Source of the DNA: Natronomonas gomsonensis
Lineage (GTDB): Archaea; Halobacteriota; Halobacteria; Halobacteriales; Haloarculaceae
DNA length: 64,000 nucleotides
Direction of reading: 5' to 3'
NCBI RefSeq assembly: GCF_024300825.1
Contig: NZ_CP101323.1
Span: 1,550,001 to 1,614,000, forward strand
The notes beneath the pieces are model-generated. The model made no database searches, was not told the origin of the DNA, and was given only the letters and a program-made list of their open reading frames with translations. Below are positions 8,924 through 17,759 of the stretch, one piece after another. The translations under genes were made by a program, and so were the position numbers. Numbering within the stretch: position 1 is the stretch's first letter; each line of letters starts with the position of its first letter.

Positions 8924-9831
8924 GCCCCCACCTCCAGTTTCGCACAGAAGAACCCGCCCGTGTCGTTGTGATGTGGGTAGATGCGCTTCGCTCTCGTCAT
9001 CGATTCGTCGTAGGTGTCGCCGTCCCACTCGGTGATACCCGGGGTGTGTTCGAGTTCGAGGTCGTACTCGAGGAGTCGGCAGTCGTACTCATCGAGGGCG
9101 TACTGGAGGACGGCCTCGTTCTCCTCGGGGGCGAACGTACACGTCGAGTAGACGACGGTGCCGCCCTCGCGGGTGACTTCCAGCGACCGGCCGAGGATGG
9201 CCTTCTGGACGCCCGCGATGCCCTCGATGTGGTCCAACGACCAGTCGTCGACGGCGTCGGGGTTCTTCCGGACGGTCCCCTCACACGAGCAGGGCACGTC
9301 GACGAGCGTCCGGTCGAACGGTTCGCCGGAGAACGGTTTCAGCGAGAAGTTCCGGGCGTCGGCTCTGGTGACGACGAGATTCGAGACGCCACAGCGCTCG
9401 GCGTTCGACCGCAGCGCCGACAACCGTCCGAGGTTGTTGTCGTTGGCGACGAGCAGGCCACGGTCGTCCATCAGCGCCGCGAGTTGGGTCGTCTTGCTCC
9501 CCGGCGCCGCACAGCAATCGAGGACGCGCTCGCCCGGTTGGGGGTCGACCGCAAGCGCCGGCACCGCCGACACCTCCTCTTGGCCGTACACCCAGCCGTG
9601 GACGAACGGCCACGTGTTTCCCGGTTTCACGTCGTCTGCGAGTCGAAAGAGACCGTCGTGCCAGCCGACGCTCTCGTAACCGATGCCCGCTTCATCGAAC
9701 GCTTGACGGACGCGGTCGGGCGTCGCCTTGATGTCATTGACGCGGACGACCGACGGCAGCGGTCGCTCGCAGGCCGCGTGAAACGCCGCCGAATCGTCGA
9801 CGAGCGAGTCGTATCTGGCGAGCGGGTCCAT
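8920..9831 (-). CDS. RNA (cytosine-C5) methyltransferase, RsmB/NSUN family
   Basis: The product is a 303-residue SAM-dependent m5C methyltransferase. Landmarks are the SAM loop DCCAAPGSKTTQLAA, motif IV DVPCSCEG with its Pro-Cys, and motif VI STCTFAPEENE carrying the catalytic Cys. The N-terminal RsmF-type segment ends in RVNDIK. The start is the ATG at 9831, just after a short spacer from the divergent 9932 gene. Substrate, rRNA or tRNA, is not decidable. The next gene appears to supply the missing PUA domain. Confidence 0.93.
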   Translation of the reverse strand: MDPLARYDSLVDDSAAFHAACERPLPSVVRVNDIKATPDRVRQAFDEAGIGYESVGWHDGLFRLADDVKPGNTWPFVHGWVYGQEEVSAVPALAVDPQPGERVLDCCAAPGSKTTQLAALMDDRGLLVANDNNLGRLSALRSNAERCGVSNLVVTRADARNFSLKPFSGEPFDRTLVDVPCSCEGTVRKNPDAVDDWSLDHIEGIAGVQKAILGRSLEVTREGGTVVYSTCTFAPEENEAVLQYALDEYDCRLLEYDLELEHTPGITEWDGDTYDESMTRAKRIYPHHNDTGGFFCAKLEVGA

Positions 9832-9898
9832 ATCCGCCGTGGGACGCCCGCGGGTTTGTCGGTGTCGGTTCCGGGCCACCGGAGCGCTTCCGGCGGCC

Positions 9899-9907
9899 AG
9901 TATTAAG
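9899..9907 (+). promoter_or_regulatory. TATA element of the PAC2 gene
   Basis: AGTATTAAG is centred about 28 nt before the ATG at 9932, which implies a leaderless transcript. Confidence 0.65.
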
Positions 9908-9931
9908 ACGCGGCCGGCCGTTCGCTACGGT

Positions 9932-10672
9932 ATGGCACACGTTCAGGTCGAAGCCGAAGACATCGAGTTGGATTCGCCAACGCTGGTCGAGGGGCTTCCG
10001 GGGGCCGGCCTCGTCGGGAAAATCGCCGCCGACCACCTCGTCGAGGAGTTCGAGATGACCTACTACGGCGCCCTTCACTGTGATGGATTGCCGAAGGTCG
10101 CCGTCTACCGCGGCGAGAGTTCCGACGTCCGTCCGCCCGTCCGACTGTACGCCGACGAGGAACGTGACCTCGTCGTCCTCCAGAGCGACGTGCCCGTCTC
10201 GCCGACCCAATCCTCGGATTTCGCCGGGTGTGTTACGGGCTGGATAGACGAACACGACGTACTCCCGCTGTATCTCAGCGGCCTCGGCGAGGAGAAAGAC
10301 GGCGTCCCCGAGATGTACGGCGTCGCCACCGGTGGCGCGGACGACGTACTCGACGCGGAGGGCATCGTCCCACCACGAGAGAACGGCCTCGTCAGCGGGC
10401 CGACCGGCGCGTTGCTCCACCGGGCCGGCGAAGCCGGCATCGATGCGGTCGGCCTCATCGTCCAGACGGAACCGCAGTTCCCCGACCCCGAATCCGCCCG
10501 CGTCCTCCTGGAACACGGCATCGGTCCAATCGCCGACATCGAGGTCGAAACCGACGCCTTACTGGAGCGCGCCGACGAGATACAGGAGGCCCGCAAACAA
10601 CTCGCCGAACGACTGCAGGAGGCCGACCGCGACGAGAGCACGCAAGCCCAGTCGATTCGCGGGTTCCAGTAG
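9932..10672 (+). CDS. PAC2 family (proteasome-assembly-chaperone-like) protein
   Basis: The 246-residue product shows the archaeal PAC2/COG2047 pattern: LVEGLPGAGLVGKIAADHL near the N-terminus, the FAGCV and LYLSGLG segments, GATG-like turns, and GPTGALL in the middle. The C-terminus is helical and charged. Archaeal relatives are thought to be ATP-grasp-superfamily or proteasome-assembly-related proteins; the exact role is unsettled. The start is set by the TATA element. Confidence 0.88.
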   Translation: MAHVQVEAEDIELDSPTLVEGLPGAGLVGKIAADHLVEEFEMTYYGALHCDGLPKVAVYRGESSDVRPPVRLYADEERDLVVLQSDVPVSPTQSSDFAGCVTGWIDEHDVLPLYLSGLGEEKDGVPEMYGVATGGADDVLDAEGIVPPRENGLVSGPTGALLHRAGEAGIDAVGLIVQTEPQFPDPESARVLLEHGIGPIADIEVETDALLERADEIQEARKQLAERLQEADRDESTQAQSIRGFQ

Positions 10673-10720
10673 CGGAACCGCGCCAGAACTATTAGGCCGG
10701 TCGTATGACAACAAACAACA

Positions 10721-11422
10721 ATGTCATCGACACGAAACGACGTGTCGGCCGACCGGCCGCCCGCACCCTCCGTCGACGCCGTGAACCGACTGCGCCGTCG
10801 AATCGATGCCGTCCGGATACGCGAACACCTCCGGCGGACCGAGGCGGCGCTCCGAGACGCCGAACACGACCATCTCACGAACACCCAGCGCCGCCGTCGA
10901 CAGCGACATCTCGACCGACTGGCAGCGTACCGCCGCCGCGGCGAGTTCCCGACGAACCGAACCGAGGCCGAACGAACGCCGCTGTTCGTCGGCTTCGACG
11001 GAACGCCCTGTGCCGTGGCGCACCTCCTGCTCGAAGCCGGCCGTGAGGACCTCGTCGAGTCGGTGCAGGCGGCCGACCCGACGGTCCGAATCGAGGACCT
11101 CCCCGACGGGCATCCGGTCGTCGAGTGGGTCGAAGCGAACGGCCTGACGAAAGCCGAGGCCGCCCGCATCCAACCCACGTATCCCGAAGGCGTCCAGTTC
11201 GCGACGACCTGCGGCCCGGTGCCCTGCTGGCTCGCGGGCGCTTTCGTCACGCTCGTCGGGGCGGCCGTCTTCGCCGCCTCCGAGTACGTCGGCTACCGGT
11301 TCGCAAGCGAGGCCTTCCCCGACAACGCGCTCAAGCGACGGGGCGTCCTCGGCTACGTGACGGTGTTGAACCTCTTTCTGGCACCGCTTCTCGCGTTGGT
11401 GCTGTTCGCGCTGTTCCCATGA
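10721..11422 (+). CDS. Membrane-anchored protein of unknown function
   Basis: The 233-residue product begins with about 85 Arg-rich helical residues. A distinctive block follows: FDGTPCAVAHLL, then RVEDLPDGHP-like text, VVEWVEANGLT and EAARIQPTYP. I recall similar blocks in uncharacterised bacterial exported proteins. Two C-terminal membrane helices lie at about 165-190 and 208-232. A Cys pair, CGPVPC, sits just before the first helix. Its stop overlaps the ATG of the next membrane protein (ATGA), so the two are probably co-translated. The ATG at 10721 lies 29 nt from CTATTA; an earlier ATG at 10705 is in another frame. Confidence 0.82.
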   Translation: MSSTRNDVSADRPPAPSVDAVNRLRRRIDAVRIREHLRRTEAALRDAEHDHLTNTQRRRRQRHLDRLAAYRRRGEFPTNRTEAERTPLFVGFDGTPCAVAHLLLEAGREDLVESVQAADPTVRIEDLPDGHPVVEWVEANGLTKAEAARIQPTYPEGVQFATTCGPVPCWLAGAFVTLVGAAVFAASEYVGYRFASEAFPDNALKRRGVLGYVTVLNLFLAPLLALVLFALFP

Positions 11423-12288
11423 CGGGGCCGCGAAAGCGGCTGCTGGCGTACGCTGCAGCCCTGACGTTCGCGGTCGGCATCGTCGGTGGGGTCGTCGCAG
11501 CGATGACGGTGTTCGTGCCAATCGAGCCATCGCTCTCGGGTATCGGTGCACGAGTCGGCTCGGCTGTCGTAAAATCGCTCGTTCTCGCGCTTGCAGTCCT
11601 CTACGCTGCTATTCCGATTGGGGTTGCTATCGTCCGAACGAAAGAGGACGGACAGCGTCTCTATCACGGAATCATCGCAACCGTCGCGATACTCGGCCCA
11701 CTGGTGGCGTTTATTGCGGTGCTGTACACCCTCGACTACATGAACATTGGTGTTGGAAGTCTGTTCATTCTCGGTATCCTCTATGCGCTCGTCGCGTTCT
11801 TCGTCGGCACCGGCGCCACAGCCTACTGGGTGCTCTCGAATCGCGACACGATACGACCGGCGTGGCCGGTCGCCCTCAACCTCGCTCTCGTGGTTCTCTT
11901 CGCAGTCGGCTTCGTCGGAGGGTCACCAATCGCCACCGATTTCGCCGACGAGGAAACGGAACGGTACAGCACGACCGGTCCGAATTTGCTCGTCCAATTC
12001 GAGACACAGACCACGGAAGGGAACGAAACGATGCTCAACATCACCCACGGTGGTGGAGATTCGGTCAAGGCAGAACACCTCTACATCCGTGGGAAAGGAT
12101 TCGCTGCCGCCGAGAGCGCCAACCAAACGGCACCCGGACCGTGGCTTGGAGAGCGAAGTGACAACGGTGTCGTAGGGTTCGGCGACTCTACCTACGTAGG
12201 TATCAACGACGATTGTCGGATTCGGCTCGTGTATTCCCGAGACGAGGTGGCTACGACGCTCGGAATCCACGACTGCACCGAGTCCTGA
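11419..12288 (+). CDS. Membrane protein with pilin-like C-terminal domain
   Basis: The 289-residue product is coupled to the previous gene by ATGA. Five or so hydrophobic helices occupy residues ~10-185. A ~105-residue extracytoplasmic domain follows with LNITHGGGDSVKAEHLYIRGKG. That segment resembles the C-terminal core of archaeal type IV pilins (HxGGD followed by a strand and RG). Two late Cys residues could form a disulfide. Codon choice is less G/C-biased than in flanking genes. The pilin resemblance is pattern recognition and needs a profile search. Confidence 0.8.
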   Translation: MTGPRKRLLAYAAALTFAVGIVGGVVAAMTVFVPIEPSLSGIGARVGSAVVKSLVLALAVLYAAIPIGVAIVRTKEDGQRLYHGIIATVAILGPLVAFIAVLYTLDYMNIGVGSLFILGILYALVAFFVGTGATAYWVLSNRDTIRPAWPVALNLALVVLFAVGFVGGSPIATDFADEETERYSTTGPNLLVQFETQTTEGNETMLNITHGGGDSVKAEHLYIRGKGFAAAESANQTAPGPWLGERSDNGVVGFGDSTYVGINDDCRIRLVYSRDEVATTLGIHDCTES

Positions 12289-12332
12289 CGACCGATACGA
12301 AAACCTATCCGGCAGGCCGAACGACTTCGGAT

Positions 12333-12830
12333 ATGCCGCCGATTCACGACAGCCAGCGGGTCGCGATTATCGCCGACTCCCAGAACCTCTATCACACTGC
12401 CCACAGCCTCTACTCCCGAAATATCGACTACACCGAACTGCTTGAGGCCGCCGTCGAGGACCGAGAACTCGTCCGTGCCATCGCCTACGTCATCCGCGCC
12501 GATTCGCCGAGCGAAGAGGAGTTCTTCGAGGCGCTGCGGGACATCGGCTTCGAGACGAAAATCAAGGACATCAAGACCTTCGCCGACGGGTCGAAGAAGG
12601 CCAACTGGGATTTGGGGATGTGTCTCGACTCGGTGACGCTCGCGCCGAAAGTCGACGTGGTCGTGCTGTGTAGCGGCGACGGCGACTTCGCGCGACTGTG
12701 TACCCACCTGCGCCATGAGGGCGTCCGCACCGAGGTGTTCGGCTTCGGCTCCTCGACGGCCGAAGAGCTTCGGGATGCCGCCGACTCCTTCGTCGACATG
12801 AGCGAAGACGAAGAGCGGTTCCTCCTCTAA
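12333..12830 (+). CDS. NYN/LabA-like PIN-fold nuclease
   Basis: The 165-residue product has the NYN acidic constellation: IIADSQNLYH at the N-terminus (Asp, Asn), KKANWDLGMCLD in the middle, and VVLCSGDGDFARLC towards the C-terminus. These are the metal-binding Asp residues of PIN-like RNases. Homologues are annotated as LabA-like or NYN-domain nucleases of unknown substrate. The ATG at 12333 lies about 28 nt after an AT-rich AAACCTAT element. Confidence 0.9.
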   Translation: MPPIHDSQRVAIIADSQNLYHTAHSLYSRNIDYTELLEAAVEDRELVRAIAYVIRADSPSEEEFFEALRDIGFETKIKDIKTFADGSKKANWDLGMCLDSVTLAPKVDVVVLCSGDGDFARLCTHLRHEGVRTEVFGFGSSTAEELRDAADSFVDMSEDEERFLL

Positions 12831-12882
12831 CGGGTCGAGAGAACAGCAAAACAGCGAGCCGTGCGGCGTTAGATAGCGTCGA

Positions 12883-13773
12883 TTACAGTTTGCCGGCCTT
12901 CTGCAGCTTCATCAGGTCCTCGGTGTCGAGGGTTTCGCCTTCCTTGAACTTCTGGTAGATTTCCTCGGCTTCCTCCTTTGCGGCCTCGCGCTTCTCTTCG
13001 CGCTCGCCCTTGCGCTCCTGTTCTTCTTCCTTGTCGAGTTCGCGCAGGCGCTTCTGGACGCGGACGAAGTCCTCGTGGTGGCGGTCGGCCGCCTCCTGGG
13101 CGTCGACGAACTTCTCGTGCCACTCGTCGGCCTCGTCGCGGATGTCGTCGGCCTCCCGATAGGCCTCAATCATCTGGTTGTGGTGTTCCTGGGCCTTGTC
13201 GGCGAGCTCGGTCACCTTCTGGTGGTGGTTGGAGGCTTCCGCGCGGACCTCCTGGGCTTCCTCTTTGAGCTCTTCGAGTTCGCCGTCCTGGTTCAGTTTC
13301 CCTTTCCGGTCGGCGAGTTTCTCGCGTTTCTCCTCGATTTTCTCGATGAGTTCGCGCTCGTCTTCCGTCGAGAGCACTTCGGTCTGCTGTTTGAACTCCA
13401 GCTCTTCGATTTCCTCTTTGAGCTGGTCGACGCTCTTGCCCTCGGAGAGTTCGAGGTCGTCTTTGAGGTCGTCGACCTTGTCGAAGAGCTCGTTGGCCTT
13501 GGCGTTGAGCTCGTTTCGCTTCTCTTTGTGCTCTTGGACCTGCTCGTTGAGCTCGTCGCGCTTCTCGCGGTGCTGTTGGGCCTCGTCGACCTTCTCGCGA
13601 GTTTTCGCGTTGAGTTCGTCGCGCTTGGAAGCGCGCTCGGAGGCCATCTGATTGAGCTCGTTTCGCCGGTCGCGAAGCTGGCCGGCGCGTTTGATGAGTT
13701 GACCTTTAGAATCGTTTTCGAGGTCGTCGTCTGTCAGTTCTACGTTCTGGGATTCGTCGATTGACTCTACCAT
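12883..13773 (-). CDS. Long archaeal coiled-coil protein (COG1340-like)
   Basis: The 296-residue product is almost wholly charged alpha-helix (Lys/Glu/Asp/Arg/Gln heptads), with breaks near residues 105-112 and 135-140. It shows the RNELN and KRDEL repeats of the archaeal COG1340 coiled-coil family. Some relatives are wrongly annotated as phosphoserine phosphatase; there is no catalytic motif here. The low-complexity C-terminus ends in ETLDTEDLMKLQKAGKL. Role unknown; a structural or chromosome-associated scaffold is possible. Confidence 0.88.
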   Translation of the reverse strand: MVESIDESQNVELTDDDLENDSKGQLIKRAGQLRDRRNELNQMASERASKRDELNAKTREKVDEAQQHREKRDELNEQVQEHKEKRNELNAKANELFDKVDDLKDDLELSEGKSVDQLKEEIEELEFKQQTEVLSTEDERELIEKIEEKREKLADRKGKLNQDGELEELKEEAQEVRAEASNHHQKVTELADKAQEHHNQMIEAYREADDIRDEADEWHEKFVDAQEAADRHHEDFVRVQKRLRELDKEEEQERKGEREEKREAAKEEAEEIYQKFKEGETLDTEDLMKLQKAGKL

Positions 13774-14090
13774 GGTTATCGTTCTACTCCATTACCGCTC
13801 CGGGTGCGGACAGCTAACGCTCGGAGAGCCGCTGTCGCCGTACAAGGAATCGTACCTATCATTCTGGTCGGCTGACGATGCTGCCGAACGCCGGATGCGT
13901 TCTGGTGTCTGTTACTACTGTGTTTCGCTATTTAAAAATTTCGGAGGTCGAGACACGTGAAAACGGCTACCACACGCCTGAAGGTGCCGCGTTAGCTGTT
14001 CGCACACGTTTCGGAGAGTATATAAACAGGGCACGAGCGCCCAACGAGCGAACGGACGCCCTGAAGTACCGGCCTCGTTTTCTCAAGAGT
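13774..14090 (+). other. 317-bp intergenic region with two TATA-like elements
   Basis: This lies between the coiled-coil gene and the DUF371 gene. Plus-strand TATA candidates are TTTAAAAATTT at about 13931-13941 and TATATAAAC at about 14020-14028. The second would give a leader of about 45 nt before 14091, so the downstream gene may not be leaderless, or a small RNA starts here. I see no tRNA fold and no convincing small gene. Confidence 0.5.
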
Positions 14091-14507
14091 ATGGAACAAC
14101 GCGTGCACGCGAGCGGCCACGAGCACGTCAGCGCCGAACACACGAGTACGTTCGAGTTGACGAGCGACGACTGGCTCACACCCGCGGGTGATTGCATCCT
14201 CGGTATCGAAGCCGACACCGTTCCCGCCGACTTCGACGATGCGTTCGTCGAGGCCTGCCGGTCCCACGACGCGACCATCACGGTCACCCTCCGGGCCGAG
14301 GACCACGAGCAGGTCATCGAGGGACGGGGCCACCCCGACCTCACCTTCGAGAACGACCGCAGCATGGTCGGCCGAACCAGCGACTACGTCGACGACCGGA
14401 CCATCGTCGTCGGATGCGACGCCGCCGCGGCGGACCTCGACCGGGACTTCGTCGAGGCGCTCGCCTCGGGCGCCAACCTCGAATGCGTCCTCACGGTCGA
14501 CGCCTGA
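14091..14507 (+). CDS. DUF371 family protein
   Basis: This 138-residue protein matches the archaeal DUF371 pattern: GHEHVSAEHTSTFELT, then WLTPAGDCILGIEAD and the later DRTIVVGCDAAAADL. It is small, beta-rich and acidic, with no known function. An earlier in-frame start exists, but the family begins with the Gly-His-x-His segment, so 14091 is preferred. Confidence 0.88.
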   Translation: MEQRVHASGHEHVSAEHTSTFELTSDDWLTPAGDCILGIEADTVPADFDDAFVEACRSHDATITVTLRAEDHEQVIEGRGHPDLTFENDRSMVGRTSDYVDDRTIVVGCDAAAADLDRDFVEALASGANLECVLTVDA

Positions 14508-14567
14508 ACCGCAGACCGATTCGCCGCCTCGGCTAGGGTTTTGGGGGTCGACGGCCTACGTGGTCAC

Positions 14568-15380
14568 ATGGACGACGAACCCGCCGAGAACATCTCCGGA
14601 GGCGAATCCGGCGGCGGTACGATATCGGAGTTCGACCCTACGGCGGCCGACACTCGCGCCGAAGGCATCGTCGACCGACTCGGCGAATTGTACTGGCAGA
14701 AGACCTACGGCGGACAGGACGCCTTCGAGTGTCTCGTCCGCACCGTATTGAGCCAAAACACCTCCGACAAGGCGAGTCAACCGGCACACGACGCGCTGAT
14801 GGAACGGTACGGCCGCGACAACCCCGGCGACCTCGCGGTGGCCCTCGCCGACGCCGCCCAAGACGAACTCGCCGAGACAATCTCCTCTGCGGGACTGTAC
14901 AACCAGAAATCGGAGACGCTCATCCGACTCGCCGAGCGCGTCATCGCCGAGTACGGCGGGGCTGCGGGCTTCGACGGGTTCGTCAAGGACGAAGCACCCA
15001 CAGAAGTCCGTGGCGCCCTACTCGATTTGAAAGGCGTCGGGCCGAAAACCGCCGACTGCGTGTTGCTGTTCTCGGGGGGGCGCGGGGGTGTTTTTCCGGT
15101 CGATACCCACGTCCACCGCATCGCCCGCCGGATGGGACTGGCTCCGGCCGATGCCGACCACGAGGAAGTTCGCGAATACCTCGAACGGGACGTTCCGGCC
15201 GGGAAATGTGGGTTCGGTCACACCGCGATGATTCAGTTCGGTCGGGAGTACTGCTCGGCGCGCAAGCCGGCGTGCTTGGAGGACCCCGACGCCTGCCCGC
15301 TGGCCGACGACTGTGACCAACTCGGGGTTTACCCGGAGACGGGCGAGGTAATCGACCCGAGTGAAGCCCCCGAGCGGTGA
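14568..15380 (+). CDS. nth: Endonuclease III-type DNA glycosylase/AP lyase
   Basis: The 270-residue product removes oxidised pyrimidines and nicks the abasic site. The helix-hairpin-helix is LLDLKGVGPKTADC with the catalytic Lys, followed by PVDTHVHRIARRMGL with the catalytic Asp. The C-terminal [4Fe-4S] ligands follow as Cys-x6-Cys-x6-Cys-x5-Cys (CSARKPAC...CPLADDC). The middle spacing is longer than the x2 of E. coli Nth, so this is a variant loop. It converges with a DUF2071 gene, 1 bp apart. Confidence 0.93.
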   Translation: MDDEPAENISGGESGGGTISEFDPTAADTRAEGIVDRLGELYWQKTYGGQDAFECLVRTVLSQNTSDKASQPAHDALMERYGRDNPGDLAVALADAAQDELAETISSAGLYNQKSETLIRLAERVIAEYGGAAGFDGFVKDEAPTEVRGALLDLKGVGPKTADCVLLFSGGRGGVFPVDTHVHRIARRMGLAPADADHEEVREYLERDVPAGKCGFGHTAMIQFGREYCSARKPACLEDPDACPLADDCDQLGVYPETGEVIDPSEAPER

Positions 15381-15381
15381 G

Positions 15382-16098
15382 TTACGCTGGCGACGAACAG
15401 AGCGATTCACCCTCGTGCCACTCGTGGTCGATATCCTCCATCAACAGCGCGTGGTCGAACGCGACGGCGTCCGTCGACATGGTATCGAAATAACTCGACG
15501 CGACGTTGCTCACCGAAAGTGGCGTGACATCCCACTCGAGGGTCTGAAGGTCGAGTCGTTCGTACTCCGCACCACTCCTGTCCGGCGAGTAGCCGACAGA
15601 CCCGGCCTCGAAAAACCTCGAAGCCGCCGCCACGGAGTCGAACACCGAACCCTCGGGCAGGGTATCGGTCCGCCGGCCGTCCACCCGCACGTGGGTTTCG
15701 CCATCATCGCTTTGCATCTCGACTGCGTACCTGCCGTCTCCTTCCACGACATCGAACGTGGCGTGGTGGTGGACGCCCGGGAACGCCCGTCCACCGAGGA
15801 GAGTCACAATCCGGGAGTTCGTATCCCGCCGTGGGACGAACACGGCGCGTTCGCCCTCGTTGCCGTCGACCTCGACCGCGATGCGGTGGGCGGCGTTCTC
15901 CGAGCCCGCGCCGACGAACCGCGGACCCCACCTCGGACGTAAATCCCGGAGGCGGATGAGACAGATGCCGCCGATGGCGTAGCCCTCGACGGTGTGGGGA
16001 CTGAATCGGTCGGGAAGCACCGCATCCAACGCTGCGGGGTTGACCCGGTAGTTGACGAGGATGCGGCGGTCGATAACCCCCCTGAGCGTGGGCAGCAT
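15382..16098 (-). CDS. DUF2071 (YqjF-like) protein
   Basis: The 238-residue product fits DUF2071, an acetoacetate-decarboxylase-like beta-barrel fold. Its N-terminus, RRILVNYRVNPAALDAVLPD, is followed by a run of barrel strands. Function is unknown. The start at 16098 begins the domain; an extended upstream frame overlaps the divergent nuclease gene and is rejected. It converges on nth and diverges from Bax1. Confidence 0.85.
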   Translation of the reverse strand: MLPTLRGVIDRRILVNYRVNPAALDAVLPDRFSPHTVEGYAIGGICLIRLRDLRPRWGPRFVGAGSENAAHRIAVEVDGNEGERAVFVPRRDTNSRIVTLLGGRAFPGVHHHATFDVVEGDGRYAVEMQSDDGETHVRVDGRRTDTLPEGSVFDSVAAASRFFEAGSVGYSPDRSGAEYERLDLQTLEWDVTPLSVSNVASSYFDTMSTDAVAFDHALLMEDIDHEWHEGESLCSSPA

Positions 16099-16168
16099 AC
16101 CCCGAAAATCGGCCGGACCCGACAAAACGGTGGGTGTCGGTTCATCGCCCGAGCCGACTGCCGTGGCG

Positions 16169-16176
16169 CTTTTAGC
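16169..16176 (+). promoter_or_regulatory. TATA element of the Bax1-like gene
   Basis: CTTTTAGC is centred about 26 nt before the GTG at 16198, which supports that start and a leaderless mRNA. Confidence 0.6.
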
Positions 16177-16197
16177 CCCCGGAGTCGCAGTTCCCCT

Positions 16198-17697
16198 GTG
16201 CTCACGAAGGACCTCCTGCGGGTCTCCCGTGCTGGCGGCGGCTACCACCCGCAGTTCACCGACGCCGACGACGAGGCGCTCGCCGCGCGCGTCCTCGGTT
16301 CCTACCAGGGCCATGTCGGCGAGCGACGCGAGACGCTGGAGGCCGCCCTCACCGACCTCGAAGGAGAGGCGTCGGATTTCAAACTCGTCAGGGGGTTCGC
16401 CAAACTGCTCGAACGCGAGGCGACCTTCGAAACGCGGGCGCCGCTGAACCCGATTCGCGCCCGAACGACCGCCTTCGAGGCCGCCGAGTCAGTCGGCGTC
16501 GTCACCGAGGCCGAACGCGAGACGGCGTTGGAGCGGGCCGCAGAGCGTCTCGACACCACACCGGAGGACATCGAGGCGTCGCTGTTCGCCGACCGGGAGA
16601 CGGAGGAAGTCCTCGTTGCCGTCGAATCGGACTACGACCCCGAGAGCCTCCGAGACCAGTACGACCTCTCCCTTGCACAGACCGCGCTGTTCGACGCCAT
16701 TGAGGTCCGCGTCCGCTCGTCGGACCCGAAGGCGCTCGTCTCGGCGGTCAAACGGCTCCGCCTGATGTACGAGATTCGCCGCACCGACGACGGACGCGAA
16801 GTGGTCGTCACCGGCCCCGACGCGCTGTTCAAGCGCTCCCGTCGCTACGGGACGCGCTTTGCCCGCCTGCTGCGGACGGTCGCCAAAGCCGAGGAGTGGC
16901 ACCTCGACGCCACCATCGACGACCGCGGCACCGAACGCCGCCTGACCCTCGGCGACGGCGACGTGACGGTACCGGGAACCGACCCCGTCGCCGAACCGAC
17001 CTTCGACAGCGGCGTCGAATCGGATTTTTACGCCAGATTCGACGCGCTGGACCTCGATTGGGACCTCGTTCGGGAACCCGAACCGCTGGCCGCCGGCGAG
17101 CACGTCGCCATCCCCGATTTCACCTTCGAGTGGAAACACGGCGATTTCAGGGTGTTCTTCGAGATAATGGGCTTCTGGACGCCCGAGTACGTCGAAAAGA
17201 AGCTCTCGCAGTTCGCCGCCCTCGAAGACGTGGCGTTTCTGGTCGCCTACGACGAGTCACTCGGCGTCGGCGAGGCCATCGAAGCGGAGGGCCACCGCGC
17301 GATACCGTACTCGAAGACGGTTCGACTGAAAGACGTTCGTGACGCGCTTCGGCCCTACGAAGAGGAGTTGCGCGCCGAAAGCGCCGAATCGGTTCCCGAC
17401 GAGTTGGGTCCCGACTCCGACGTGACGACCATCGCCGCCCTCGCCGACTGCCACGGCGTCCCCGAATCGGCCATCGAGGAAGCGACGTTCCCGGAACACG
17501 AACGCGTCGGGCGCACGCTCGTCCGGCCGGCGGTGCTGGAGACGCTGGCCGACCGCATCGAGGCAGGGATGGACCTCGCCACCGTCGAAGACTTGCTGTC
17601 GGAGCACGACATCAACGATGCGAGTGCGGTGCTGTCCCGACTCGGCTATCGCGTGGAGTGGGAGGGCCTCGGCGGCGGCACGGTTCGAGAGAAGTGA
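16198..17697 (+). CDS. Bax1-like nuclease (DUF790)
   Basis: The 499-residue product belongs to DUF790. Archaeal members (Bax1) are structure-specific endonucleases that partner the XPB helicase in a nucleotide-excision-repair-like step. The PD-(D/E)XK-like core is visible as IPDFTFEWK, then FFEIMGFWTPEYVEKKL, with FLVAYDES behind it. The N-terminal ~280 residues are helical. XPB is not adjacent here, although the two genes are often paired. The GTG start follows the TATA element. Confidence 0.88.
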   Translation: MLTKDLLRVSRAGGGYHPQFTDADDEALAARVLGSYQGHVGERRETLEAALTDLEGEASDFKLVRGFAKLLEREATFETRAPLNPIRARTTAFEAAESVGVVTEAERETALERAAERLDTTPEDIEASLFADRETEEVLVAVESDYDPESLRDQYDLSLAQTALFDAIEVRVRSSDPKALVSAVKRLRLMYEIRRTDDGREVVVTGPDALFKRSRRYGTRFARLLRTVAKAEEWHLDATIDDRGTERRLTLGDGDVTVPGTDPVAEPTFDSGVESDFYARFDALDLDWDLVREPEPLAAGEHVAIPDFTFEWKHGDFRVFFEIMGFWTPEYVEKKLSQFAALEDVAFLVAYDESLGVGEAIEAEGHRAIPYSKTVRLKDVRDALRPYEEELRAESAESVPDELGPDSDVTTIAALADCHGVPESAIEEATFPEHERVGRTLVRPAVLETLADRIEAGMDLATVEDLLSEHDINDASAVLSRLGYRVEWEGLGGGTVREK

Positions 17698-17759
17698 GCG
17701 GTGATGGTCAACCGTGACTGTTGGCAAGAGTTTTGCCGCCCGGGTGTTGAGAGGCGGAC

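Noticed and set aside
10705-11046. A 113-codon frame starting at an ATG just before 10721
   Set aside because: Different frame and Arg-rich shadow composition. The TATA spacing fits 10721, and that frame contains the conserved block.
13878-14090. Extension of the DUF371 gene upstream of 14091
   Set aside because: The added residues are not part of the family and cover two promoter-like elements.
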